Assembly (NCBI GenBank): GCA_039805165.1
Contig: JBDLUS010000151.1
Span: forward strand, 1 to 25,987
Source of the DNA: CAIZGX01 sp039805165
GTDB taxonomy: Bacteria; Bacteroidota; Bacteroidia; Flavobacteriales_D; Sanyastnellaceae
DNA: 25,987 nucleotides
Direction of reading: 5' to 3'
Shown: one piece after another, positions 8,630-16,877 of the stretch
Position numbering within the stretch: position 1 is the first letter of the stretch
Layout: the number at the start of each line of letters is the position of its first letter
Position numbers and translations under genes: made by a program
Notes under the pieces: generated by a model
Seen by the model: only the letters and a program-made list of their open reading frames with translations
The model's database searches: none
Told to the model about the DNA's origin: nothing

Positions 8630-9595
8630 ATGTTTAGGAGATTATTGTTCATACTAACGGCAATGCTATTCAGCATATTCTCCTATGCCCAACCGACGAG
8701 TGCCCTAGAATCTGCCCTCGAGTTAATGGCAGACACCGCATCTTGGGTGAACGCTACTGAATACATTAAAGTTAAAAAGTCACCCATGTACGTGACTCCA
8801 AACATCCCTGCTATTAATCTCAACTTGAAAGGACTCGCAGACTCGTTAACGAATATTCCGAGTTACGCTAATTACCAAAGTTGGGACACACAAAACATCT
8901 GGCACAAAAAGAGAAATGTCGTTTTTCCAAACGATTCAGCCTTGTTCTTTCAATTAATAAGAGACTCTTGTGACTTCGCATTCCCAACAGATATAGGCAG
9001 ACAAACCTCCCCGTTCGGACCTCGTTGGGGGCGCCTTCATGCAGGCCTCGATTTAGATTTGGATACCGGAGACCCCGTTTACAGTATGTTTGAAGGGCTC
9101 GTTCGAATTTCTCAATACAGCGACACTTATGGAAACGTTGTAGTTGTTAGGCATCCAAACGGACTGGAAACTTTGTACGCACACATGTCTGCTAGAATGG
9201 TAGTTCCCGGTCAATATGTCCAGGCGGGTAATATGCTTGGACTTGGCGGAAATACAGGACGATCATACGGCGCCCACCTTCATTTCGAAACGAGATATTT
9301 GGGAAACCCTTTCGATCCAGCCTACATGATTACCCCGAATCAAAAGGCATTGAAATCTCCTGTTTTCGAACTAACAAAAAAGAAGCTAAACGCACCCACG
9401 ACAGCACCTGCCGCTCCAAATGCCAACAACAATTCAAAAGGAGGGTCAGGCAGTAAATACCACACTGTTAAGCGCGGCGACACCCTTTCTTCGATTGCAT
9501 CAAAGAACAAAACCACCGTGTCTAAACTGTGTAAACTCAACAAAATAAAGCCCTCCACCAATTTAAAAATCGGGCAAAAAATTAGGGTGCGATAG
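8630..9595 (+). CDS. Secreted M23 family peptidoglycan endopeptidase with C-terminal LysM domain
   Basis: A cell-wall hydrolase predicted to cut peptide cross-links in the periplasm. It is 321 aa from ATG 8630. The N-terminus is a signal peptide (RR, hydrophobic core, SYA cleavage site). The M23 (lysostaphin-type) domain spans about residues 125-240: the first zinc motif HAGLDLD, then YAHMS, then the HLHFE motif. A serine/asparagine-rich linker leads to a LysM domain at the C-terminus (about 277-321; YHTVKRGDTLSSIA ... LKIGQKIRVR), which binds glycan strands. All expected zinc ligands are present, so activity is likely. It is divergent from bshB1 and lies 80 nt before the carotenoid operon. 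Confidence 0.94.
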   Translation: MFRRLLFILTAMLFSIFSYAQPTSALESALELMADTASWVNATEYIKVKKSPMYVTPNIPAINLNLKGLADSLTNIPSYANYQSWDTQNIWHKKRNVVFPNDSALFFQLIRDSCDFAFPTDIGRQTSPFGPRWGRLHAGLDLDLDTGDPVYSMFEGLVRISQYSDTYGNVVVVRHPNGLETLYAHMSARMVVPGQYVQAGNMLGLGGNTGRSYGAHLHFETRYLGNPFDPAYMITPNQKALKSPVFELTKKKLNAPTTAPAAPNANNNSKGGSGSKYHTVKRGDTLSSIASKNKTTVSKLCKLNKIKPSTNLKIGQKIRVR

Positions 9596-9675
9596 AATTT
9601 CAAACTATCTTCCCTCACGACTATCAAATTTCCTTTTAGTCAAGAACAAAAAGCACATAATGGTGTTTTATCTTT

Positions 9676-11151
9676 ATGAGAAAACGTGTTGCCGTTATAG
9701 GAGCTGGATTCGCGGGATTGTCTGCTGCATGCCGATTGGCTCAGTTGGGCTTTGAAGCGCATGTATTTGAAAAGCATTCCACACCTGGCGGGCGTTGCAG
9801 AGTATTCGAATCTGATGGGTTTGTCTTCGACATGGGCCCAAGTTGGTACTGGATGCCGGAAGTTTTTGATCAATTCTTTGAACAATACGGAGAGAAAAGA
9901 AGCGACTATTACACGCTTGAAAGACTAGACCCCTCATACCGCGTTTACTTCTCAAATAAGATTCTCGATGTTCCTGCGTCTACCGAGGAGTTGGGAGACA
10001 AACTGGAATTGATTGAACCTGGTAGTAAAGAAAATTTGAAAAAATTCCTTTCGGAAGCAAAATACAAATACGAAACGGGAATGGGTGAATTCGTTTGGAA
10101 GCCATCCCTATCAGCTGCAGAATTTCTAGATCTGAAACTTTTAAAAGCTGCTGTTCGCATTCATCTTTTCAATTCAATTTCATCACACATTCGGAAATAT
10201 TTCAAACATCCTGAAATTATTCAGCTGTTAGAATTCCCGGTTCTTTTCTTGGGTGCCAAACCCGAGAAAACACCTGCATTGTACAGTTTAATGAATTACG
10301 CCGATCTTGAACTTGGAACATGGTATCCAAAAAATGGAATGGGCGAAATTCCAAAAGCCATGGAAAAGGTGGCGAAAAAACTTGGAGTAACTTTCCATTA
10401 CAACAACTCGGTATATCAAATTGAATCGTTGAATGGTCAAGCGAAACGCTTGATCACTTCTTCTGGAAACTTTGAAATAGACGCCGTGATTGCTGGGGCC
10501 GATTATCACCACGTGGAAACGAAAATGCTCGCCCCAAAAGATAGAACCTATTCCGACGATTATTGGGAATCAAGAACGATGTCACCATCTTCACTTCTTT
10601 ATTACTTGGGAGTGAATAAACGTGTGAGCAACTTGTTACACCATAATTTATTCTTCGACGAGCCATTTGATCAGCACGCAAAAGAAATTTACGACAACCC
10701 GCAATGGCCTACTCAGCCATTGTTCTATGCGTGTGTCCCTTCGAAAACAGACAACTCCGTAGCACCTGAAAATTGTGAGAATATCTTCTTGCTTGTTCCT
10801 GTTGCACCTGATTTAACCAGCGACGAACAATTGAGAGATAAATATCTTCAAAACATGTTAGACCGTCTGGAAAAACGGACGGGAGAATCTATTCGTGAAC
10901 ACATCGTTTACAAGCGAAGTTTTGCGCACGAAGAATTTATTTCTGAGTATAACAGCTTCAAAGGCAATGCATACGGATTAGCCAATACGCTAAAACAAAC
11001 GGCAATTTTAAAGCCTGCTATGCGAAGTAAAAAACTGAGCAACTTGTTTTATGCGGGACAACTAACTGTTCCGGGACCAGGAATGCCCCCAAGCATAATA
11101 AGCGGACAACTAGCCGCCGAGACTATGAACAAACTTCTTTTTCAATCATAA
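9676..11151 (+). CDS. crtI: Phytoene desaturase (CrtI type)
   Basis: CrtI introduces the double bonds that turn phytoene into lycopene, using FAD at the membrane surface. The 491 aa are full length. The N-terminal Rossmann motif is GAGFAGLSAACRLA (9-22), followed by the HVFEK strand end and the PGGRC segment. The C-terminal FAD/substrate region YAGQLTVPGPGMPPS near 455-470 is typical of the family. CrtI and CrtD paralogues look alike, but adjacency to crtB favours CrtI. It is the first gene of the operon, 4 nt before crtB. Upstream, TATCTTTA runs directly into the ATG; it resembles a -7 box but lies too close to serve as a conventional promoter, so the operon promoter is not established. Confidence 0.95.
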   Translation: MRKRVAVIGAGFAGLSAACRLAQLGFEAHVFEKHSTPGGRCRVFESDGFVFDMGPSWYWMPEVFDQFFEQYGEKRSDYYTLERLDPSYRVYFSNKILDVPASTEELGDKLELIEPGSKENLKKFLSEAKYKYETGMGEFVWKPSLSAAEFLDLKLLKAAVRIHLFNSISSHIRKYFKHPEIIQLLEFPVLFLGAKPEKTPALYSLMNYADLELGTWYPKNGMGEIPKAMEKVAKKLGVTFHYNNSVYQIESLNGQAKRLITSSGNFEIDAVIAGADYHHVETKMLAPKDRTYSDDYWESRTMSPSSLLYYLGVNKRVSNLLHHNLFFDEPFDQHAKEIYDNPQWPTQPLFYACVPSKTDNSVAPENCENIFLLVPVAPDLTSDEQLRDKYLQNMLDRLEKRTGESIREHIVYKRSFAHEEFISEYNSFKGNAYGLANTLKQTAILKPAMRSKKLSNLFYAGQLTVPGPGMPPSIISGQLAAETMNKLLFQS

Positions 11152-11155
11152 TATC

Positions 11156-11998
11156 ATGACAGGTAAACCACTCTTCGACAATGTTTCCTTCGATTGTAGT
11201 AAACTAACTACCCACGCTTATAGCACGAGTTTCAGCTTGGGTATTCGAACCCTCGGTAAAGAAATTAGAAATCCGATTTATGCAATCTATGGTTTCGTTC
11301 GTTTTGCCGATGAAATCGTTGACACTTTTCATGACTATGAAAAGCATGAACTCATGGCTCGTTTCCGAAGAGACACTGTCTTAGCTATTGAAGAGCGCAT
11401 ATCTCTAAATCCAATTCTAAACGCTTTTCAGCATACCTATCACAAGTACAACATTGAGTGGGATCTTGTAGATACTTTTTTGAAAAGTATGGAAATGGAC
11501 CTTCACCAAATGGAGCACGATAGAGCATCATACGAAACTTATATTCTAGGTTCTGCTGAGGTCGTTGGATTAATGTGCTTGCATGTTTTCGTAAACGGCA
11601 ATCAGTCAGAATACGAAAAATTAAAACCTTCTGCTATGAAGCTTGGTGCTGCCTTTCAGAAGATCAACTTCTTGCGAGATTTACACGCAGATTACAATGC
11701 TCTTGGTAGAGTTTATTTTCCAAATGTCGACATGACTCAATTCGATGAGCCTACCAAAAAGACCATTGAAAAAGAAATTAAAGAAGATTTTAGACAAGCG
11801 TACATCGGAATACTTCAACTTCCAAAAGAAGCTCGATTCGGTGTTCTTATTGCTTTCAAATACTACTACAAACTGTTTCTTAAAATTCAAGCGCTCCCTT
11901 GCGATCGTATCTTGAAAGAACGCGTGCGAGTTGCAAACCCAAAGAAAATTGCATTACTCGCTAAAAGTTATTTGCAACACAATTTAAATTTGTTGTAA
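11156..11998 (+). CDS. crtB: Phytoene synthase
   Basis: CrtB condenses two geranylgeranyl diphosphates to phytoene, the first committed step to C40 carotenoids. The 280 aa match the trans-isoprenyl diphosphate synthase (squalene/phytoene synthase) family. Both Mg-diphosphate-binding aspartate motifs are present: D52-E-I-V-D56 and D175-L-H-A-D179, the latter within the NFLRDLHAD segment. The start follows the crtI stop by 4 nt, and the stop shares one base with the next ATG (TAATG). The supply enzyme CrtE is not in the window. Confidence 0.96.
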   Translation: MTGKPLFDNVSFDCSKLTTHAYSTSFSLGIRTLGKEIRNPIYAIYGFVRFADEIVDTFHDYEKHELMARFRRDTVLAIEERISLNPILNAFQHTYHKYNIEWDLVDTFLKSMEMDLHQMEHDRASYETYILGSAEVVGLMCLHVFVNGNQSEYEKLKPSAMKLGAAFQKINFLRDLHADYNALGRVYFPNVDMTQFDEPTKKTIEKEIKEDFRQAYIGILQLPKEARFGVLIAFKYYYKLFLKIQALPCDRILKERVRVANPKKIALLAKSYLQHNLNLL

Positions 11999-12513
11999 TG
12001 AAATTCGCGGTTCTAAAATCATTCTTTTTACTCTGCATTTTTTCAGCAGTACTCTCGACATCTGCTCAAGAAATTCAATGTCAAAAGCTCTTTATTGCAG
12101 CACAGAATGAGCCGGCAAAACAAGAGTTCTACAATTACTGCGCGAACCTCTCGAACCGAAACAATACACAGCAAGCCTACTTCGGAGTAGCCACGGCTAT
12201 GTATGCTGAACTGGTGTCCAACCCGGCAGACAAACTTAGTTACTTCAGCCGCGGTAAAGACCTTTTGGAAAAGGCCATTGCTAATGACTATTGGAATGAA
12301 GAACTTCGTTTCTTGCGCTATTCTGTTCAAGACAAAGCACCTTGGATGTTACAGTATCACGAAAAACTCGATGAAGATTCGTATTACATCTATCAAGCTT
12401 TAGCAGCAGGAAAAATAAATAAAACAAAAGCTTTCTGGAGAATTGTGATTCAGTTCATGATTCAAAGTGAAAACATAAGTGCAGATCTAAAATCAAAATA
12501 CAGTCAGCTGTAA
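11998..12513 (+). CDS. Secreted hypothetical protein inside the carotenoid operon
   Basis: A 171-aa protein of unknown function. The N-terminus is a clear signal peptide (MKFAVLK, hydrophobic core, STSAQ), so it should be periplasmic or exported. The mature part is mostly helical and TPR-like in composition, with a KDLLEKAIANDYWNEELRFLR segment spread around residues 80-102 followed by a tryptophan/tyrosine-rich stretch. Two cysteines lie in the mature N-terminal region. Start and stop both overlap neighbours by one base (TAATG), which ties it tightly to crtB and idi. I have the impression that similar proteins sit near crtB in other flavobacteria, but I cannot verify this. No catalytic motif is visible. 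Confidence 0.85.
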   Translation: MKFAVLKSFFLLCIFSAVLSTSAQEIQCQKLFIAAQNEPAKQEFYNYCANLSNRNNTQQAYFGVATAMYAELVSNPADKLSYFSRGKDLLEKAIANDYWNEELRFLRYSVQDKAPWMLQYHEKLDEDSYYIYQALAAGKINKTKAFWRIVIQFMIQSENISADLKSKYSQL

Positions 12514-13031
12514 TGGAATTTGTGGTTCTCGTAGATGAACAAGACAACGCCATTGGTACAATGGAAAAACAACAGGCCCATGTTGAAGGAGTCTTGCATC
12601 GTGCATTTTCTATTTTCATTTTCAATTCAGATAAAAAGTTACTTCTTCAGAAAAGAGCTTCTTCGAAATATCATTGCGGTGGAATGTGGACGAACACCTG
12701 CTGTTCTCATCCTAGGGAAACAGAAAACACCATTGACGCAGCACACAGAAGACTGCAAGAGGAAATGGGAATGCAGTGCGAACTAAAACCAATCTTCTCT
12801 TTTGTTTACAAAGCAGAATTTGAAAACGGGTTAACCGAACACGAATTCGACCATGTGTTTTTCGGAGAATCGAATCAAACACCAACCCTGAATCTAGAAG
12901 AAGTCGAAGACTTCAGATATGTTGGAATGGAAGATCTTCAAATTGAAATTAATGAAAACCCAGCGCATTTCACACCGTGGTTTTTGATTGCACTGGACCG
13001 AGTGAAAGAATTTAACGCAACACAATCATGA
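12513..13031 (+). CDS. idi: Isopentenyl-diphosphate delta-isomerase, type I
   Basis: Idi interconverts IPP and DMAPP, balancing the two isoprenoid precursors made by IspH (also encoded in this window). The 172 aa fit the type I, Nudix-fold enzyme. The catalytic cysteine lies in WTNTCCSHP (C64 by alignment with the family WTNxxCxHP), and the catalytic glutamate in TEHEFDHVF (E111). A Nudix-like helix AAHRRLQEEMG is also visible. Its start overlaps the upstream stop (TAATG) and its stop overlaps the crtZ start (ATGA), so it is co-translated with the pathway it feeds. Confidence 0.95.
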   Translation: MEFVVLVDEQDNAIGTMEKQQAHVEGVLHRAFSIFIFNSDKKLLLQKRASSKYHCGGMWTNTCCSHPRETENTIDAAHRRLQEEMGMQCELKPIFSFVYKAEFENGLTEHEFDHVFFGESNQTPTLNLEEVEDFRYVGMEDLQIEINENPAHFTPWFLIALDRVKEFNATQS

Positions 13032-13501
13032 TACTGAATATTGCCATCATAGTTCTCACATTCCTCGCCATGGAGGGAATGGCATGGCTTACGCACAAAT
13101 TCGTTATGCACGGATTCATGTGGTATTTCCATGAAGATCATCACCAACCAACGCCTGGTTTTTTCGAAAAGAACGACGTGTTCTTTCTTATCTACGCTAT
13201 CCCAAGCTGGTTGTTAATCATGTTCGGAATGATGAATGGAAATGATTTTCGCACCTTTATTGGATTCGGAATTTTAGCCTACGGAATTGGATATTTCTTG
13301 GTACATGAAGTATTAATACACCGTCGATTCACTTGGTTCGATAAGACAGATAACTTGTACTTCCGAGCCATTCGCAAGGCACACAAAGTTCATCACAAGA
13401 ATCAATTCAAAGAAGAAGGAGAGTGTTTCGGAATGCTTATCGTTCCAATGAAATACTTTAAGTCTGAACTCAAATTCAAACAAGCAAAAGCAGCGAAATG
13501 A
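13028..13501 (+). CDS. crtZ: Beta-carotene hydroxylase
   Basis: CrtZ is a di-iron, membrane-bound hydroxylase that adds 3-hydroxyl groups to beta-carotene, giving zeaxanthin via cryptoxanthin. The 157 aa contain the fatty-acid-hydroxylase-type histidine clusters: H23-x4-H28, H35-x2-HH, H93-x4-H98 and H119-x2-HH. Hydrophobic segments lie between them. Its ATG overlaps the idi stop, and its own stop overlaps the crtYcd start, both as ATGA. Confidence 0.95.
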   Translation: MILNIAIIVLTFLAMEGMAWLTHKFVMHGFMWYFHEDHHQPTPGFFEKNDVFFLIYAIPSWLLIMFGMMNGNDFRTFIGFGILAYGIGYFLVHEVLIHRRFTWFDKTDNLYFRAIRKAHKVHHKNQFKEEGECFGMLIVPMKYFKSELKFKQAKAAK

Positions 13502-14247
13502 ATTCGAGCTACGCATACATACTCGTAGATCTCTTCTGCTTAGCAGGTCCTTTCTTTTTAAGTTTTCACAAGAGCGTTGCTTTTTATAAAAATTTTAAAG
13601 CACTAATCATCGGGCTTCTCGTGATGATGATGGTATACATTCCTTGGGACATCCTTTTCACGCATTGGGGAATATGGAATTTCAACGAAAAATACACGCT
13701 CAGTTACAGATGGATGCTACTTCCAATTGAAGAGTGGCTTTTCTTTTTAGCGGTTCCATTTGCATGTGTTTTTACTTTCGAGTGTGTGCGTTATTTCAAA
13801 AAATCTGCACCTTCACAAACCTTCACTCGAATAGCCACTACCATCATCCTTGCTGCGTGCATTATACTCATGTTGACTGCCGGAATGTACGAATTGTGGT
13901 ATACGTTTTCTGCCACAACACTCTGTCTATTCTTGCTCCTTTTCCACGCTTATAAAAAATCTCCATTCTTAGGCTACCTTTTGTTTGCGTGGATGATCTT
14001 ACTGATTCCGTTTTTTATCTCCAATGGAATACTAACCGGATTGCACTTTTACAACTACTCTCTGATCAACACTTCCGAAGTAGATATAACAGAGGCTATT
14101 GTTCGTTACAACAACAATTTCAATTTAGGTATTCGAATTTGGAGCGTTCCTGTCGAAGACTTCTTCTATGGACTTGCAATGGTCTTGCTTACTGTTACTC
14201 CTTACGAGTACTTCCGTTTAAAATGGAAATCTAAAACTTCACAATAA
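13498..14247 (+). CDS. crtY: Lycopene beta-cyclase, fused CrtYc-CrtYd type
   Basis: This cyclises the ends of lycopene to give beta-carotene. The 249 aa hold two tandem copies of the heterodimeric (CrtYc/CrtYd) lycopene cyclase domain, each of about three membrane helices. Each copy carries the conserved P-[IV]-E-[ED] motif, at P76 (LPIEEW) and P218 (VPVEDF). This is the fused bacterial/archaeal type, unrelated to the FAD-dependent CrtY of proteobacteria. It is the last gene of the operon. Its final 17 bases overlap the 3' end of the EEP hydrolase gene on the other strand, so no separate terminator space exists. Confidence 0.94.
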   Translation: MNSSYAYILVDLFCLAGPFFLSFHKSVAFYKNFKALIIGLLVMMMVYIPWDILFTHWGIWNFNEKYTLSYRWMLLPIEEWLFFLAVPFACVFTFECVRYFKKSAPSQTFTRIATTIILAACIILMLTAGMYELWYTFSATTLCLFLLLFHAYKKSPFLGYLLFAWMILLIPFFISNGILTGLHFYNYSLINTSEVDITEAIVRYNNNFNLGIRIWSVPVEDFFYGLAMVLLTVTPYEYFRLKWKSKTSQ

Positions 14248-15352
14248 CAGGTCTGTGATCTGAAGCACCTGCTTCACTGATTAAATAAGAATTCGCGTGC
14301 AAACCTTTGCTGTGCAAAACATAATCGATTCGCAAACCTAAAAGCGGTCCCCTGTATGTACTTCCAATTCCATTTCCAGCATCTTGAAAGCTGTCCTCTA
14401 AACTTCTCATCAAACGATTGTAGGTATAAGATATGGGCGTGTCATTAAAGTCACCTGCAACAATTACCTTGTACTTGCACGATTCAACGTGCGCAGCAAG
14501 CACGTTTACCTGTTGGGAACGCTTCAGTGATGAACGATACAATTGAATGAACAGCGGTTTACTCTCATTCTGAATTTCATTCATATCTATGTTCTCATCG
14601 AAAAGTTGAAGTGATTTCTTCTTTAGGCGAAAGCTTTGCAAATGCGCATTGTATATACGCACCGTATCACTTCCAACCAAAACATCCATGTAAATACAAA
14701 AATTATTTACTTCGTTCTCGAAAGGCACTTGACCCTGACTTACAACTGGATATTTCGAAAAAATAACCAATCCAAATCTTCCTCCATCTGAAAGCACATG
14801 AGTGGTCCGCTCATGTACGGCATATCCCGAGAGTATTTCATTCCTAGATTGCTCTGATAAAAAATCACCGCCATTTGTATTCCAATAACATTCTTGCAAG
14901 CAAAGAATGTTAGGTTTTACATTTTGAATTTCATTCAATATTGCATCCCTGTTTTTCTTAGCGCTCTCTCCGTCGTAGTATCCCATTAAATGGGTGTTGT
15001 GGGTCATGAATGTCATTCCAATTCCACCTGAGGATTGGTGATTACCAGAATGAAAATTGAAAAAGGAAAACAAATCGGGCAATGAAAATGCGAAGCATAC
15101 ACCGAAAGCAACAAGCCATTTCCATTCCTTTCGAAAAGTCATTAAAATTGCGGCAACCAAAAACATGAGCAACAACGGCCAAAAGAACAAACCTAAAACA
15201 CTAAAGAACATGAAGACACTTGGTGTGAAATGCGAAGACAAATAAGAAAGCACATAAGAAGAGATAACAACTAAACTAAAAAAACGAAAGACAAACCGAA
15301 CAAATTTCTTCCAATGACTCAACTTCCTTATTTCTTTCGCAGGCGATTCCAT
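14231..15352 (-). CDS. Membrane-anchored endonuclease/exonuclease/phosphatase (EEP) family protein
   Basis: A 373-aa protein from ATG 15352, which shares one base with the upstream stop (TGATG); a GTG one codon earlier is possible. Three hydrophobic segments at about 18-40, 46-72 and 78-98 anchor it to the membrane. An EEP (DNase I-like) domain follows from about residue 112. Catalytic and metal-site residues are visible: N119 (MTHNTH), E154 (LQECYW), the GDFNDTP motif and the terminal SDHRPV. The fold covers nucleases and phosphodiesterases or phosphatases of nucleotides and lipids, so the substrate is not known. The third hydrophobic segment leads straight to the domain, which with three crossings may face the periplasm. 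Confidence 0.86.
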   Translation of the reverse strand: MESPAKEIRKLSHWKKFVRFVFRFFSLVVISSYVLSYLSSHFTPSVFMFFSVLGLFFWPLLLMFLVAAILMTFRKEWKWLVAFGVCFAFSLPDLFSFFNFHSGNHQSSGGIGMTFMTHNTHLMGYYDGESAKKNRDAILNEIQNVKPNILCLQECYWNTNGGDFLSEQSRNEILSGYAVHERTTHVLSDGGRFGLVIFSKYPVVSQGQVPFENEVNNFCIYMDVLVGSDTVRIYNAHLQSFRLKKKSLQLFDENIDMNEIQNESKPLFIQLYRSSLKRSQQVNVLAAHVESCKYKVIVAGDFNDTPISYTYNRLMRSLEDSFQDAGNGIGSTYRGPLLGLRIDYVLHSKGLHANSYLISEAGASDHRPVIVKF

Positions 15353-16173
15353 CACTTCTCTTTTTGCTGTTCTAAAAACAATTTCTCCTTCGCTGAAAGG
15401 CTCTCAAATCCAGAACGCGATATCTTATCTAAAATTGAGTTTAAGTAATCTTCCTTCAATTTTCTCTCTGCATTAAACTCATCGTCTGTTTGAAATCTAG
15501 GATTACTCCGCTTCACCGTAAGTTTCGGAGAGGGTTTAAACCAAGAGAATATTTTTTCAATCCAATTCATTTGTACGACTTCAAATTTATCGAGAATCAT
15601 CCAAAGCAATCCTCCAATCGCCCCACCTAAATGCGCGAACAGAGATAAGTTCTGAGCTTCGTAATTCAAGACATCTATTACTTCCAAAAGTAAAAACACC
15701 GCGCAACCCAACCAAAAAGACACTCCCCTTTTTTCAATGTTTCCAACATCGAAAAACAGCCAGCCTACCCAAAGCGATGTTATACCCGCTGAAGCGCCAA
15801 TCAACGACACCTCGTCTTCAATACACAATAGAAACAGCAATCCGCCAACTACTCCGGCAATCCAATACTTTATAGCCTTCAACCCGAAATAGCGATCCTT
15901 CGACCAATAAATTAAAAGCATTAAAAGGGCGTAATTCCAAATGAAGTGACTTACTTCCGCATGAAAGAAACTGTAGGTTAACCACGACCAAATCCAAGTG
16001 TAATATTCACTTTTTGATGAGAACCCTACAACCGAATCAAAATTCGCGATATAAGCAGAACCCGAATAATTTACAGAAAGCAAAACGACAATTAATCGAA
16101 TAACAAATCCAAATGCCACCAGGGCACTTATGAATTTTAATCCTATTGGCGCATTGCGAAAACGATTTACCAT
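15352..16173 (-). CDS. Rhomboid family intramembrane serine protease with cytoplasmic C-terminal tail
   Basis: Rhomboids cleave transmembrane substrates within the membrane. I choose ATG 16173 (273 aa), which overlaps the upstream stop by 7 nt; a longer start at 16194 would run 28 nt into the upstream gene. The catalytic serine is S128 in GASAG and the catalytic histidine is H181 in FAHLGG, with N80 in the oxyanion position. The C-terminal tail of about 75 residues is charged and ends in a segment (about 225-273) typical of Bacteroidota rhomboids, which I believe is the DUF6576-type tail. It follows a second rhomboid gene directly. Substrates are unknown. Confidence 0.9.
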   Translation of the reverse strand: MVNRFRNAPIGLKFISALVAFGFVIRLIVVLLSVNYSGSAYIANFDSVVGFSSKSEYYTWIWSWLTYSFFHAEVSHFIWNYALLMLLIYWSKDRYFGLKAIKYWIAGVVGGLLFLLCIEDEVSLIGASAGITSLWVGWLFFDVGNIEKRGVSFWLGCAVFLLLEVIDVLNYEAQNLSLFAHLGGAIGGLLWMILDKFEVVQMNWIEKIFSWFKPSPKLTVKRSNPRFQTDDEFNAERKLKEDYLNSILDKISRSGFESLSAKEKLFLEQQKEK

Positions 16174-16871
16174 GCATTCCCCTTTTTCTGCCAATACTTA
16201 AGCAGAAGGTATCCGAAAAGCATTCCCCCCAAATGGGCATAATGGGCAACGTTGTCTCCTGTTGTTTGACGCATAGCCAAAAAGAATTCAATAGCCCCGT
16301 AGATCATTACGAAATACTTTGCTTTAAGCGGAATAGGCGGAAACAACAACATCAACTCTGTATTCGGGAACAACATTCCAAATCCCAACAACACGCCGAA
16401 CACTGCGCCAGACGCGCCTACTACACCTGTATTAATGGCAGAATATAAATCCACCATTTGGACTTTATAGGCTTTTCCTTCTTCCAATCCGGTGATCATG
16501 ACTTGATAAATCTCTTTATCACTTAACACCGACATCATCTTCTGAATTTCTAAATAACCAACACCCATGTGCAAGAAGAAAGCACCAATACCACAAGTCA
16601 TGTAGTAAATCACAAAACGCTTTGTGCCCCAATAATTCTCCAATGCCGTTCCAAACAAATACAAGGCATACATATTGAAAAATATATGTGTGAAATCATA
16701 CTGCGAATGCATGAACATGTGGGTCACAATTTGCCACGGTCTGAAATTCGGACTAGCAAAATAATATCCTGTTAAGGCGTCGTTCAAACCAGGAACAACA
16801 AAACAAGCCAAGTAAATAAGAACATTTATAATTATAATGTTCTTTACCGCCGGTGTAAGATTCATTCTCAT
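16167..16871 (-). CDS. Rhomboid family intramembrane serine protease
   Basis: A 234-aa rhomboid without a long tail. Catalytic S154 lies in GASGAVFG and catalytic H212 in YAHLGG; N66 in THIFFNMYALYLFG is the conserved asparagine. Six or so hydrophobic segments fit the six-helix core. A loop of about 40 residues between the second and fourth helices (about 106-145) is longer than in the neighbouring rhomboid. The gene begins 6 nt after the mutL stop and its end overlaps the next rhomboid gene by 7 nt, so mutL, both rhomboids and the EEP gene probably share one transcript. No shared function is evident. Confidence 0.93.
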   Translation of the reverse strand: MRMNLTPAVKNIIIINVLIYLACFVVPGLNDALTGYYFASPNFRPWQIVTHMFMHSQYDFTHIFFNMYALYLFGTALENYWGTKRFVIYYMTCGIGAFFLHMGVGYLEIQKMMSVLSDKEIYQVMITGLEEGKAYKVQMVDLYSAINTGVVGASGAVFGVLLGFGMLFPNTELMLLFPPIPLKAKYFVMIYGAIEFFLAMRQTTGDNVAHYAHLGGMLFGYLLLKYWQKKGNAW

Positions 16872-16877
16872 AGCACT

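Noticed and set aside
9669..9676. TATCTTTA directly before the crtI ATG as the operon promoter
   Set aside because: It is one base off consensus and overlaps the start codon, which would put the transcript start inside the gene; no -33 element is visible.
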